DNA from: Fasciolopsis buskii
Taxonomy: Eukaryota; Platyhelminthes; Trematoda; Plagiorchiida; Fasciolidae
Assembly (NCBI GenBank): GCA_008360955.1
Contig: LUCM01009277.1
Location: 264,807-328,806 of the forward strand
Direction: 5' to 3'
Length of the DNA: 64,000 nt
Every line of letters begins with the position of its first letter. Within the stretch, counting starts at the first letter, position 1. A program made the position numbers and the translations under genes. The notes under the pieces were generated by a model, which worked only from the letters and a program-made list of their open reading frames with translations, searched no databases and was not told where the DNA came from. Below, piece after piece: positions 23,678-35,224 of this stretch.

Positions 23678-26300
23678 ACTTCAATGAGGAACATAAGAGG
23701 ATAGACAACATTAGATTGCTCTTAGTCTCCATTCATTCGGTGTAGTTTCGCGATATAAAATTAAAACTGGATATCGTCCATTAATCGTTCTTTATACCCA
23801 CTTTCAGCTTACAACGATTCCTTTATTTGTGAGCTTAGCAGTTTTGGAAAGTCCGTAAAATTCAGCCATTGCATGAGTTTAGATGGCCAAACGGGTTTTC
23901 ACTTAGAAACAAAATGTATTTCAGTCTTACCTCTTCATTTCTTAGAACGTTAATCCATTTCATGAAACAAAAAATGACGAACCTTAACATTCTTCGCATA
24001 GCTTGATCATGAATACATTTGGATATTTTGTCACTAGTAAAAGAAACTCATGGGGATTTAGAAACTATAGGCGACGGGCAATGACACTGTTGATCTCCCG
24101 AGAAGGAATAAACTATGAACTGCCTATATTCCTACCACACTACTTCGAAAGTGTTGTGGAAATATCGGTTTTCAAGTTCTAAAATAAAAACTCAGAAATG
24201 AGATCCATTCATAGCACAAGGAACAAGGTAAGATAAACTTGAAACAAAAATCAACTTAACATGGCATACTGTCACATCAGCCCTGGACTTTTATCATAAT
24301 GCTCCAACTGTTGCGTCGTCGCGAATAAAGATTTTGAGTATGTGAAGCTGAATCTGACCAATATCACTGGTGGAATTGGATTCATTCTTGCTGACCCAAC
24401 GTTGGCATCTTCTGAGTATCCGAGAGAGGCAGCCCAAAGCAACATGGCAGTTACTGGCTGTTTCAGTGGACCGGAAGCCTCACAGCCAGCACGATGGGCC
24501 AAGTTTGAAGTGTTTGTCAAGAACCAATAGATTTGGTGTGACTCATACCAAGACCGAGATATCATGTAGTTTCATTAAATTTTATGTAGGCTGGTGTCCG
24601 GGAATGTGTAAAACTATGCTATCCTGGCGGATTTATGAATGATTTTAGGTTAAACGATCCCTAAGTTGACTCCATCGGGCCGTTGACAAACCAAACGACA
24701 GTATCCTGATTAGCAAATAATAAACTGTACAACAGTTAAGATTGTTTACCGGAAAATAGCTGGATCTTCACTGTTTGGTTGCACGACAGGAGACGAACAA
24801 TCACGAATCAATCAGATGATTGTGTACCACTGACGCCTATATGATGTCAATGGCAAATAGCCTATTTATATATCAGGTAAAATGGGTGTCAATTTGGCGG
24901 AAAATAGCATCATTCAGAAATGTAAATTTCAGACAATCGAAATTCCACTTCACAAATCAAGCACGGGCTTTGAAGACCTACGCGATCACATGTTGTAAAC
25001 AAATTTAATTTGAACCCTAGGACCCCGGAAGAGCAATTGGTCCACAACGTTTATTACTCAGTGTGCATATATATAAACAAAAGCATTTATCCAGGGTCAT
25101 GTCCTCTAACAAAAACACCGGCATGCCATGACTGGCTGTTGATGGGTACTGATAGATGCAACTAAAAAATACCAATATTTATTTTCTTTTATAAGATTTG
25201 TCGTCAATGTCCATTAAGTTTCTATTCATCCCAAAACGGAGAACAAAACAAAAGTACCCCAAAAAATAATAATAATAGTGTTGTTTTTATTGTTACCAAG
25301 ACAGATTGTGCAAGCACTTTAAAATTCAAATGCACGTGTGCATCCGTACGAATTCACCGTTGTTGGTGCGGCGTAGATGATATTCATTTCGTGGCGAGTG
25401 TATGATTCGATACAGTTGTGTTTCTTTACGGTAATTTAGTATGACTCATGTAAGAAAGCAATTTGGTGACAAAGTAGAAAAGCTGAAATCCATCCAGGCA
25501 AATAAATTTCAGCTCTGTGACCGTTTATGAGTGAAAAGACCGCAGGCGCCTCCCGAATAAACGTTAGATGTATTTACTAGGACGTAGGCCCGTGTTCCGC
25601 ACGTTTCAACATTTTATTCTTGGCAGAAACGAAAATAGTGGAAGACCGGTGCATAGTTTTGGCGTGGACAATGAAAATTCGTGCACGGGTTTTAATAAGC
25701 TGCCAGGTGTATATACTTCATCCGGCAAGACAGGTGCAAAATTGATGACCAAATCTGATCCAACATAATAGCGCAAGCAATCTGTGGTTCAGCCGTGCGC
25801 ATAGTTTTGCTCATCTAGACATTTCCATTCTGGTCTATGGTTGATTCCTGTGGCTTATAACACAGCGACGGCAAAATACAGCGCAGCCAGTTTGATCCCG
25901 GCGTTTTAACATGATAGCCGATCACTTTTAGTCCACATGTTTCACGCTCACCGTAAGACCAAAGTTTCCTCGTTTGAGATAAGCCCATCGTGTTAGATTT
26001 TGCCATGAGTGAAAATGTGGAAGCGTGGCATGCACAATCCAAAGTCGCAAGCTTGTTTCCAAGTGGCTGTACCTTCAACCATTCTGCTCATTACGGGTAA
26101 TTAGAATGAACACTGAATTGTGCAAGCAGAACAAATCTGTGCGGCAGAAATGAGAAATTACATAGGAAGTCTGAGTGACGACGCAAAATCGTGTCTCTTT
26201 GCCCAGGAAATGTGATTGTAAATTCCCTGTTGGCGAATACTGGCAACAGAAAGGTGATAACATAGTACATCCATAGTCGATTTTCCGTCGCATGTTAAAA
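23678..26300. other. No recognised gene
   Basis: Overlapping frames on both strands around 24270-24640 (62 to 97 codons) fall in a slightly GC-richer patch and may be a decayed repeat. The minus frames at 25815-26293 have no support beyond being open. Confidence 0.35.
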
Positions 26301-26411
26301 CTAGCAGATCTTCAGCATATCGAATTGGGTAGCGAACTGTCTGTAATCTACTTTGTAGTTAAATACGTTGGCTTTTTTTAAGGCTGCAACTGCATTTTCT
26401 GCGTCGCTCAT
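26301..26411 (-). CDS. Short ORF or possible first exon, 36 aa
   Basis: An ATG frame begins MSDAENAVAALKKANVFNYK and runs to a stop. The start looks protein-like (acidic, then an Ala/Lys helix). A GTAGAT directly after the Lys at residue 20 could be a donor, making this a 5' exon. Too short for a firm call. Confidence 0.12.
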   Translation of the reverse strand: MSDAENAVAALKKANVFNYKVDYRQFATQFDMLKIC

Positions 26412-27019
26412 AATTCTCTAACCTTAACTTCGTACAGCAGCTTCTGTTCTACAAAAGAGATTGGACACATCAAATCTAATTGTTTTGTGGCCTGTGTCCG
26501 GTCTTCTCTAACTCTGCATTGGCTACACGAGCTAACTTTATTTAACGGATCAGATAATGTCAAAGCATCAATTGATGAGAAGAAACACTTTCAACAGCTT
26601 ATCATTTTTCTTGATTTAAAATATTCCTCGATTTCCGACAGAAGAGTTTTCATGGCTTTATGACACTCAAAACGGAGAGATTTCTGTGCTTATCCCTCAG
26701 TCGATTTGCATTATTTTTTTGCTTGCTTGCCCTTGACATCAAAATCTAGGTCTAAAAACATATAGGTTCTCAACTTTGACCTGATATCAGCAGCCGTAGT
26801 TTTATTTGGTCCAAAATCTACATCTTCTTTTGCTAACGTTTGAAAAATCCCACAGAACGCATTGAGAACAACACAACGTGGTGAACAAGCTCGTTTTCAG
26901 TTATCCATACTCATGCTGATAAATAACATTAAATAGGGCTGCAGATGGATCAAGGGAAAGTGTCGGCTTGCAGTCACATTAGTTAACAACTCCAAGACTG
27001 TGCGTTTATGTGTAACTGA
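26412..27019. other. No recognised feature
   Basis: This stretch lies downstream, in minus-strand sense, of the truncated PLE. No tail or target-site repeat could be defined. Confidence 0.35.
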
Positions 27020-27425
27020 TCAATTTGTCACACCATCAGGTTGTAAACCACTTGTTGGATAATGACAAGTGAGCCAGGCAAGTTTGAGAGCCTGAACAAA
27101 TTGTTCCTGAGCCCACAGAGATGGGTTATACAAAGGGATAGGTACGGCTTCGGCTGTGTTCGAGATGCGATACTTGACAGTTCTTGATTGTCTGCTCTTA
27201 ACTTTGTAGTTGGTGCGAAAAGCACTTGTCACGTTCGTTGAGTGATTTGACTCGATAAGGTGCGAGCACACCGCACTAGTAATTATCGTGATTGTTCCTA
27301 TGCTCAATCAAGCAGGGTGGTGTTGACGAACGCAATCGGACAAACGCCTGGTCATACGGCCAATATGCTTGGTCCCATTGGAGCAGGTGAATGAATACAC
27401 ACAGAAAGAGGCTGCAGAATCTGAC
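27020..27425 (-). pseudogene. PLE GIY-YIG endonuclease domain, broken
   Basis: One frame reads CVYSFTCSNGTKHIGRMTRR, which fits the PLE form of GIY-YIG (Y-x-F-x-C...YIG-R-T). The second Tyr is changed to His. A stop interrupts it just before a 95-codon block containing SAVCSHLIESNH, the usual sequel in these nucleases. In active elements this nuclease nicks the target DNA for insertion. Confidence 0.75.
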
Positions 27426-27862
27426 AATCTGTCCTTTAGTTGAAAACAAGATCGGTTTGGATGCGAATAAAGTTTTCAACTGTGTTGCAAAGAATTTTCT
27501 GTTGATTGAACTTGACAGTCTCTTTTGGATGTTTTCCGCTTCGGTGTCACCTTTGACAGGCAAACAAACCTATACGGGTTTCTTTTCGTCTTGTTTCGTG
27601 TTTTCCATAGTCTTATTTATGAATCTTTCGGGGTATCCATATTGTGCGAACACTCTCCGCAGGAAACGAAGTTCATTTTCAATCGTGTCGTCCGTGCCTA
27701 TTTTTCTTACTCTACCAACCAAACAGCTTAGCTGGTTCCTCTTCGCTTGTAACAGCACAAAGCTGTGAAAATGAATGTACTGTCCGTTCCACGCTGCTTT
27801 TCTATAGACTGATAATTGTGCAGACCCGTCCTGTCGACGCCTTATTTACACATCTAAGTATG

Positions 27863-28281
27863 CTAAGCTGTGGTCTGCCTTTCCAGTGTAAACTGTGCGT
27901 TTGGATAGACACTGTTGAACGTGTGTAGCATGTGGTTTATGTTCGCATGTTCCTTTATCACACACAGTATATCATCTACATAACGTTTGTATACGGTGCA
28001 GTGTCTAATTGGTGAGCGCAGCTGATTATTCTCCAGTTTGAACTTGAAGACATCGGCAACCAATGGTCCCAAGGGTGATCCCTTTGCTATTCCGTCCTTT
28101 TGCTTGTATATTTCACCATTGGATTGAAACTGAACATTTTGGTGCAAGTGAAGAGTTGTTTAAATTCATCCAGTGGAATTCCTAAAGAGATGCCGTTATC
28201 TTGAATGTATCCGAAAATATAACTAATGGTTTCGCTGATCGGAACATTTGTAAACAGAGAAGCTCCAACGATTGATAACAT
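27863..28281 (-). pseudogene. PLE reverse transcriptase domain, catalytic Asp lost
   Basis: Recognisable blocks in order are ASLFTNVPISETISYI (motif A region), FQSNGEIYKQKDGIAKGSPLGPL (motif B region, at about 28120-28060) and KRYVDDIL (motif C, both Asp kept, about 27980-27965). In intact PLEs the motif A block reads S-F-D-V-x-S-L-F. Here the Asp position reads Val (codon at 28267-28269), so the enzyme would be dead. The domain is carried by two overlapping open blocks in different frames. Confidence 0.85.
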
Positions 28282-28370
28282 CTGCTTTCCTTACAGACAT
28301 AGGCTCCTAATAGTTTCTGTGATGAGCTTGTTCGCCACGGTGCATTCTTTAACTAAAACGTTATTCACCG

Positions 28371-28769
28371 ACTAGTCATCTTCGACCCATGCAAAGTATC
28401 CGTCCCCAATGCAAGTTTTTCTCACTTTCACTTTGACACCCTGACCAATTTTCGCCAAATAGCAAATGCTGGTTCCTGCTCACATGCGAGGATAGTTTCA
28501 TTCGCTATGTAATGGCTGTCCGTATTCCAGACACCTGATCTGAAGTAATTTTGACATATTCTTCCTCAATGGATTCATCCATTTAGAGTTCATCATGATG
28601 TTCTCATGAGCAGAAGCAGGCAAGTTCGACCAAAACCACTTATTGATTTTTCTACCACTATTACGTTGAACCTTATTTCCATGATTTCGTATCACGGCTG
28701 ACCTAATGGCCTGGTAGAGAAATCCTACAAACGGCTGAATTATTCTCACCCCATCAAGAAACTAGACGC
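28371..28769 (-). other. Unassigned segment between PLE copy 1 and the CR1 3' end
   Basis: An 83-codon minus-strand frame (28498-28749) lies in the same frame as the PLE RT block, with stops between them. Its sequence does not resemble the N-terminal part of the other PLE. It may be diverged PLE, unrelated host DNA or another insertion. Confidence 0.3.
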
Positions 28770-29035
28770 GCTTACATTTATTAGGACGAATAGAAGTCAC
28801 AATTTCAGTCAGGGTTAGATTACAGGACTATTTGGCAAAATGCATGGTCTTCCAGGTTCTTGTACTGAGCTGCTTGGATCAGACGATGCTTCGAAAAGAG
28901 GAGGGTGGAAGCCCTCTTCAGTTCCTAAGGTGAAAGTGCGAAGCTTTCATGTGATTCTGCCTCCCATTCTATCATCTCAAAGGGGGAAAATTTAATGAAA
29001 TGCTTTCCTCTCGACCATCTCATCAGCCCAACAAT

Positions 29036-30672
29036 TCACACAGTTTCCTGTCCACAAGCAGATAGCCATACATTATCTAATCTTCCTTTGAATTTGCGCA
29101 CTGATCCCACCTCGACCACTTCCACCGGCAGCTTATTCCAGCCACTCATCACTCGTACGGCAAACCATTTGCTTCTCAACCCGGTGGTTACATGCTCTTG
29201 CACAATCGTTTTCCCGTGCCCTCTTAGAGTTTCATTCCCCCTTATCTGGAATAGGGCTCCACAGTGACCCCGTATCTCGGCAAGGCCCTTAAAAGTCTTG
29301 AAGACCTGTAGTAAGAAACCTCTCTCCCTGCGTCTCACTCCTATTCCAATGTCCCCTGCTTGCTGCGTTTGTTCCAATGCGACTTGATACCCAAGTGGAC
29401 CCATGTGATGTGGGGAATTTTCTTCTCCTCCCATGAACCGCTGGCATTTGCTCAAGTTCAACGGAAGATCCCATCTCACCGACCACTGATAAACTTTATC
29501 CAGATCCCTCTGAATAGCCTCACTATTCGCTATCCCTAGTAGTTTGATGTTGTCAGCAAACATGATACACAGATTTTCCAAACCATTGGCTATGTCACTA
29601 CTATTCATTAGAAAGAGCAGTGGCCCTAAGACAGGCCCTTGAGGCACCCAAATCTATAGCAGTCCTGTCTGATAGACACCGCTCGACTCACCCTGAAAGG
29701 CCTACCCTTCAGACTTTGTGATATCCAGCCGTTCACCTTAGCTCCTACCACGAAAGCCTTCACTTTCTGGCCAAGGAGCCTATAGTTCATAGAATTAAAG
29801 TCCAGATAGCAGATATCTACTCGCTTACCCCTGTCAATTCTACCTGTTAATTCATCCAGGAGGCTTATCAGTTTGGTCAAACAAGAACGTTTGTCCCCAA
29901 AACCATGTTGCTCCACTATTATCTTGTTGGCCTCCAGGTGATTGACTATCCTGTTGCGAACGGCTCTTTCAAGGGTTTTCTGCACAATGGATTTCAGAAT
30001 CACCGATCTATAGCTGCCACAGTTATCTCTGTCTCCGTCTTTATGCACCGGTATGACTGTCGACTTCAACCAGTCAGCGAAAAGCCGCCCTTCACCCAGA
30101 GATGCAGTAAAGAGCTGAGTGAAATGTTTCACTAGGACCTCCACCAGTGGCTTTACAATCGCTGGTTGGATCCTATCAGGCCCTGCTGCTTTCGATGCGT
30201 CTATTTTTTCAGGCTGTCCCACACTTCTCTCCGTGATCGCTCCATCCGGCATCTCCACCATAGGGTTACGGGACTTACTGTTTGTCCCTGCGTCCCTTAA
30301 TCCCGCCTATGTACTGACTGGAATAATGCCATCAGACAGTCGGCTTTCTACTGACTGTCGATATAATTCCTTGATGGTTTTTCACTCCACCCACGGCCTA
30401 TCGCAAAGCCTCCTTAGACTGTACATAATTATAATAGGCTTTGTGTTTGTTTTTAGTGGCTCCAGCGATCCGCTCCTCTTAGGCAGTTCGGCACTGTCAT
30501 TGAATGCGTGACATCCTTTTTTATCTGATATGTACTTCAGGTTATCTAGGTGGCCAAGTGTGCCCTTAAATCTCATGAAAACCCTGTGTTTCCGCTTCCT
30601 GGCTCTCGTGATCCTACTCCTTCTCCATGGCGGTAACCCCTTTCGTTTGATTTTGTGGATTTGTGTAACCAA
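29036..30672 (-). pseudogene. CR1 linker, reverse transcriptase and C-terminus, broken
   Basis: The linker block (30382-30672) holds KRKGLPPWRRSR. The RT fingers and palm block (29626-30261) holds KAAGPDRIQP, GSYRSVILKSIVQKTLERAV, QHGFGDKRSCLTKL and the motif A start CYLDF, followed by a short deletion. The next block in another frame (29036-29647) has GPVLGPLLF (motif B) and IMFADNIKLLG. Here the second Asp of the normal FADD box is Asn (codon at 29549-29551). The C-terminus with GWNKLPVEVVEV matches CR1/jockey RTs, and the block ends at a stop at 29036. Confidence 0.9.
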
Positions 30673-30735
30673 GTTTTGCTAACAAATTGCACGTAATTGC
30701 CTCCCACTGACGATTCAAAAATTTGCTGCCTCCCT

Positions 30736-31500
30736 CTAATTCCCACCTAGTTTGGAGACCCAAGTCCAGCAGCCAACTTTTATCCATTCCTGAGAAGTTC
30801 CTGCCGTATATATCGGGGCTGTCAGTCCTTGCGGACTCAGTCGCATACGGATTACGGCGCGGTCACTCCTACCTATTGGATCTTCCAACCCAAGGCTCCC
30901 TATATCGTACGTTGTTCTGGTTACCACTAAGTCATGGGTTGAAGATACTTGCCCGAATCTCCATCTAGTCGTTTGGGTAACGTGTTGAACCATCCCGCTC
31001 TCGTGCACGAACCGCATGAGTTGATGCCCAAGAATGCCTACCGGGGCTACCTCGCAAATCCAGTCAATCTCAGGGACGTCAAAATCCCCCAATATGAGAA
31101 GTTTTCCCACAGACCCTGCAACCACACTGAAAAAGAGAAACAGTTCCCCATCCTCCGCTGGCGTCGACCCCGGGCTTCGGTACACCCCTACAACTTAGAT
31201 CCCGGAATAGCCATTTGCAATGTTGTATGCATGGCCCTCCTGCGCATCGCACTTTCCAGCTAGCAGCATCAGCGTCCCGCCTCCCATTCCTCCATCCCCT
31301 CTATCCATTCTAAAGAATGGGTAGTCCCGCACCATTTGTTCATTGTCCTCTTCCCCCGGTTGCAACCAGGTCTCATCTGCATCCAGAGCCCTGAGTTGTA
31401 GCACCGGCCACTTATTACCCACACTTGCAGCATTTGCGTTGGCCACCGCTATAACTCCCCCTCGCCGTCCTTTTAGCCGCTGAACAGGCGGGGGTGTCGC
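30736..31500 (-). pseudogene. CR1 APE-type endonuclease, two shifted blocks
   Basis: The N-terminal block has ETWLQPGEED, where the Glu of ETWL is a catalytic residue, then YPFFRMDRG and GGGTLML. The residues normally before ETWL appear to be deleted. The C-terminal block has LLILGDFDVPEIDW, which fits the GDFN motif with Asn changed to Asp, then TRWR, HDLVVTR and a GRSDRAV ending. The final catalytic SDH now reads SDR. The two blocks are in different frames. Loss of both motifs means no nicking activity. Confidence 0.85.
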
Positions 31501-31783
31501 ATGACCGGGAATTACTCCCGAGGGCCTTGTCCGCCTTTCTTATTGGCAGTCGGGAGCCCAAACCTCGCCGTCGCGCTCACAGCATCCTTATTTTGGTTCC
31601 TCCGGCGTATGGCAGTCATGGGTGTCGGGTCCATGACTGGCCCAAAGTGCTAGACACAAGCCTTTCTTTTATTCTCCTCAATTATACACAAAACATGTTA
31701 ATTCACTTTAAAATGAGAAAAGGAAAAATTAAAAAACAGCGTAAACAAACTCAGGAAAATGTCTGGCGGTAGCCGAGTGGCTA

Positions 31784-32160
31784 AAGCCAAGGTAGGCACA
31801 CATTGTGGGTCAACGATTGCTGCGCCCATAGTCTGCTGGTCGGTAAAGCCTCACAAAGGCCAACAGTTTCGGGCTACTGTTCCCTAGACTCACTTGGAAT
31901 ACATGGTCGGGGTCAATTTGTGACTGAGATGTTTCGCGAATGACGAGGCTGGGGTTCTCGTGCTTCGCTTTCTGTCTGAGCGAAGGATGAGTCATTCGTT
32001 TCATTATCCACTAGGATACATGTTCTCCAACCCGTCAATCGAGGCACTGATCCGTTTTGCTTGTGCATGTGACACCGAAATTGCAGGTATACTGATTTAT
32101 TATGTGGGCGGCGTTCAGGATGCGCACCTTAGTCGATTGTTTGTTGAAATTCGATAGTAG
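31784..32160 (-). pseudogene. PLE copy 2 GIY-YIG endonuclease remnant
   Basis: The block reads ISQYTCNFGVTCTSKTDQCL...RVGEHV, then SQIDPDHVFQVSLGNSSPKLLAFV and, in another frame, EALPTSRL...NVCLPWL. This fits the PLE C-terminal nuclease with its closing LPWL. The YIG Tyr position reads Cys. Confidence 0.7.
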
Positions 32161-32439
32161 GAATGCTTTAGCGCACATCTGAGGTTTTCGGGGATTCGAT
32201 TGAATTGGCCATCACCCTTGAATGGTAGGGTGATTATGACTCGCTTTTTTCCAATGAACCGACTGGAGTTCATTTAGGTTGTTCTATTTCGTGAATCTCG
32301 ATAAACTTATCAGGGCATCCGTTTGTCTTAAGAGTTTGCGTTAGGAACACCTGTTCTTTTGTCATTTGGTTTGCACTGTCGGTACTTCGGGATGATTTTT
32401 ATACGGGACCCCGTTTGTAGGCCACAGGTGCAAAGCTAT

Positions 32440-33262
32440 GGATCTGAATGTACTGTTCAATCCAAATTGCTTCACGGTAAACTGTCATTTGTGCTGTTCC
32501 ATCTGGACAGTTAGTCATCTAAATATCCAGGAAGACTAGGCTGCCGACCTTTTTTTCTTTCGTTTGTGGCCGAAAGGTTTGGGTGATCGAAGAATTGGTA
32601 AATGTCACCGACATAAAGCTTATACATGGTCAAATGAGCTATATGAATATGCATTCGTCTCCCAATCATCCTAATGAAGATACTTGCTATTATAGGTATA
32701 AAGGGGCTACCCAGCGCAACTCATCAGTCAGCTTTTATGACTGTCCTTCGAAGTCAAACCGTATGTTTTCAGTACACAAAAGGATGAGATCCTTGTTGTA
32801 TGGGACAGGAATAGGTGAAGTAAAGTCCATTGTAGGAATTGTCACAGGTAGTCCGCTGTTTCACGTACGGGGAGGCTGCTGAAAAGTAAATCAACATCAG
32901 CAGAGAACATTTTCTGGGAACGTCCCGTCAGTTGGTCCAGGGTATTTGATAACTGGAATGAGCCTCTTAGACAATGCGATGTCGAGTTTTCCGACGGGTG
33001 TGAGAATATGCACTAGTCAACGCACCAACTTGTGGTAGGCGGAGTTTTGTATGCATAAGATTCGTCTTAATGGAACTTTTGCTTGTGGATTTTTGGAGAG
33101 CCCTTCAATCTTGGCGCTTGTGTGCCTATTGGTTACAGTTTCTTGCATGGGTCCTCAGATATAAAACCATGCATCAACAGCATTTGCAGCTGCCTTGAGT
33201 TCTGTTTTTCTATAACCCAGCTGTTATCAGAAGAAGTGTCAGGGAGTAATCGCTTTCTGTCT
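32440..33262 (-). pseudogene. PLE copy 2 reverse transcriptase core, heavily shifted
   Basis: Pieces in alternating frames read PRLKGSPKIHK, then MFSADVDLLFSSLPVRETADYL. The latter is motif A with its Asp retained. It continues to LTDELRWVAPL, a remnant of motif B, and KLYVGDIYQF. The last is motif C, with the first Asp of YVDD replaced by Gly at 32604-32615. The catalytic pair is therefore lost. Confidence 0.78.
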
Positions 33263-33263
33263 C

Positions 33264-34065
33264 TCAGGATATTTTCCATCTTATCAAGAAAGTCTTTTTT
33301 TCATGATCATAATACCCGATCCTACGTCTGGTTGAGGGAACTAGACTTTTTTTTATCTCTTTTAATCGCCTAAGTGCAGTGCAATGCTCCCGCGTTAAGC
33401 AGCATGGCTGTCGAATGGGCAATGAGATGACCATTTTGGATATGTCTACTAGCTCGGCTTTGTCATTCGAGGTTGGAGTGAGCCATTTCACTTGGCCAAA
33501 CAAGTTTTCAAATTCATCTTCGGGGAGCAGTTGGCGGATGTGCTTGGATGGCAATTTGAACTTCAAATCCAATAAGCCTTCGTCAAATTGAAGTCAGTGA
33601 GATTATAAACAAAGTTCTTGGTTCAATGGGGAACGAGGCAGCTTTATTTCCAGTATGGAAATCCATCCTGCCAATTTGCCTAACAACTTGATCCCGATTT
33701 TTCGGAGCATTTAAACTCCGGAAGTTTTTGAATTTTATGCGGCACAAGGGATAAGCAGGACAAATTGGAAGCAAAAGTTGTCCTATTCCAATGAGTTTTG
33801 TTATTCTGTCTCTAGCAGCTTCATTGTGGAAATTCACAGTCCTGACCAGGTTTACATTATTTCGTGATAAATTTTCTCTCGATAGTGCTTTTAAGATTTG
33901 GTTTGAAAACTGACAACTGGAGAGGCACTCATCCAAAGGTGAACACGTGCTTTCTCCACAGTGATTTTGGGCCTCAGCGTCAACAGCCGATCCAAAGCTT
34001 GCGTAATGTTGCCGGGACGTCTTCTTTGAATAGGATGGATAGAAATCACAGATTGCGAAATGCAA
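33264..34065 (-). pseudogene. PLE copy 2 N-terminal region
   Basis: A 160-codon block is followed, after a frameshift near 33590, by a 100-codon block. In the overlap a third frame reads FVYNLTDFNLT, which fits the conserved start before LKFKLPSKHI in PLEs. The ALRRLKEIKKSLV segment precedes the metal-binding palm. In this copy the usual DKG segment reads as a diverged RRRIGYYDHEKK. Confidence 0.8.
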
Positions 34066-34100
34066 ACATTTCTTTTAATCTTTTCAATCGCGCACGTGAA

Positions 34101-34709
34101 ACAAGTTAATTCGCTTTAGAATGAAACGAGGGGCAATATTACGCATTGTACCTGCGCTTTCTTGAAGTACATCACTGGGTTTTGTCAGATGGATATGATT
34201 TTCTGCAAGCTTCTGGTGTTAACCGGAGAAATTGTGTAAATTGATTGCAACATTGTTGACCCATGTGCGGTAACTTGCACTTGCATGAATCCACACAGCT
34301 ATTCTTGCCGAAAGTTTTGTTCGATTTACATTTTTATAGGCCATATGCACAAATAGGTTATTCATGGCAATTCCGCCACTCCCACAATGAACCCAACACA
34401 ACATGATTTCTTTTCGTCTTATTCTCCGCGAAAGGGCGGTTTGACTAGATTTCGTTAGTATGCCGTCATTAAGTTTTGAAAACGGTCTACTTTTAATTAA
34501 ATTTTATGACCTCAGTTCCATCAAAACTATCCCGTCTTCTAACTGATTCGTCCACATAACTTGAAACTAATGACCAAAGTACTCCAAAATTCGCCGATCA
34601 TTTACGTAACACGACATTCGCCGTAGTAGAAAGATTGTTAGACACCGGTTACATTCCTTGAACCTATCTTCGAGTTACTATCTCCCTTGAAACCACTTTC
34701 ATTTAATTA
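34101..34709. other. No recognised feature
   Basis: AT-rich flank of PLE copy 2. No clear target duplication is seen. Confidence 0.35.
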
Positions 34710-35102
34710 CTAGTGATTCTCCAAGGACTTTTGTATTACTGCTTCCGGTGTACCGCATTCAGGGTAACTGACATCAAAAAGTTGTACATTTTTGTAGTCC
34801 CTTTGTTTGATCAAAAAGACGATGTTTTCCCGCTTCCTAAACTTCCTTTGGAAACGGCACATTACCCGTTCTTGGGGCCCGTTGTGTACGCCGGAAAGAC
34901 TCTTTAAGATAGCCTGCCGCGAGTGGAATACGCATACGGCTAATATTATGTTCGAAAAAGAGGCCAGTTTTGAAAAACTTGAGGTACTACTTAATGTGGT
35001 TCTACAAATAGCCAAGAACAGTCTAAATGTTGGTCGGCTAAAGATTGGTGACATCTGAACTGGCCTACTTCGGAAAGTTGGTCGAACCAACGCAGTGGGC
35101 AT
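34710..35102 (-). CDS. Candidate ORF, 130 aa, unknown
   Basis: An ATG-to-stop frame gives a basic peptide with Ser/Thr/Phe-rich first half and a charged second half (KFRKRENIVF, YPECGTPEAV). The plus strand is also open in two overlapping frames over the same interval, so either strand, or a decayed repeat coding on one of them, could be the source. No family is recognised. Confidence 0.2.
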   Translation of the reverse strand: MPTALVRPTFRSRPVQMSPIFSRPTFRLFLAICRTTLSSTSSFSKLASFSNIILAVCVFHSRQAILKSLSGVHNGPQERVMCRFQRKFRKRENIVFLIKQRDYKNVQLFDVSYPECGTPEAVIQKSLENH

Positions 35103-35224
35103 CCATAGTAGGATGAATGGTCAGACTTAATCAAAGACCCCAAAAATTTGGTGTACTAACCATAACAGCCATCTTATTGGCACTGATTGTACATCCAATA
35201 AGGAACTTATCTAAATGACTCACA

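Larger units (their letters stand above)
27020..28370 (-). mobile_element. Penelope-like element, 5'-truncated and inactivated (PLE copy 1)
   Basis: The order on the minus strand is reverse transcriptase (28281 to 27870), a short connector with PERFINK (about 27630), a linker, and a GIY-YIG endonuclease (27425 to 27060) ending in KLAWL. This RT plus C-terminal GIY-YIG order defines endonuclease-bearing Penelope-like elements. The frame is broken by at least two shifts (near 27870 and 27425) and in-frame stops, for example TAG at 27570-27572 and TGA just before 27307. Upstream of about 28370 I cannot follow the PLE further. It is not a close relative of the PLE at 31.8-34.1 kb, since the C-termini differ clearly. 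Confidence 0.85.
28770..31720 (-). mobile_element. CR1-like LINE, nearly full-length ORF2, inactivated
   Basis: Domains follow in the expected order on the minus strand: APE-type endonuclease (about 31500-30730), a basic linker with RARKRKHR (about 30600), reverse transcriptase (30261-29400) and the C-terminal region (to 29036). The 3' untranslated part probably runs to about 28770, where AATAAATG occurs in element sense. A GC-rich stretch from 31500 to about 31700 is probably the 5' untranslated or ORF1 part. Frameshifts separate the endonuclease halves, the linker and the two RT blocks. CR1 elements of this layout insert by target-primed reverse transcription. Exact ends and target duplication were not found. 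Confidence 0.88.
31780..34100 (-). mobile_element. Penelope-like element, near full length, inactivated (PLE copy 2)
   Basis: From 5' to 3' on the minus strand there is an N-terminal region (34065-33590), then the typical PLE block LKFKLPSKHI with TALRRLKEIKKSLV (33572-33264). DFLDKMENILRD and PRLKGSPKIHK follow (about 33290-33060), then RT motif A (about 32900) and motif C (32604-32615). Next come a connector with TVYREAIWIGQY and FAPVAYKRGPV (about 32470-32390), a GIY-YIG domain (about 32090-31840) and a C-terminal CLPWL stop (about 31785). The reading frame shifts many times. It ends where the 5' part of the CR1 element begins. Confidence 0.87.

Noticed and set aside
29905..31263. Plus-strand frames of 76 to 130 codons
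   Set aside because: Antisense shadows of the CR1 endonuclease, linker and RT, which are recognised on the minus strand.
31762..31810. tRNA-like A box (GGTAGCCGAGTGGCTAAAGC), first read as a tRNA-Ser/Leu or SINE head
   Set aside because: On the other strand the same bases encode the C-terminal CLPWL and stop of PLE copy 2, and no B box or stem fits downstream.
32583..33373. Plus-strand open frames of 96 to 99 codons
   Set aside because: They lie antisense to the RT core of PLE copy 2, whose conserved blocks are on the minus strand.
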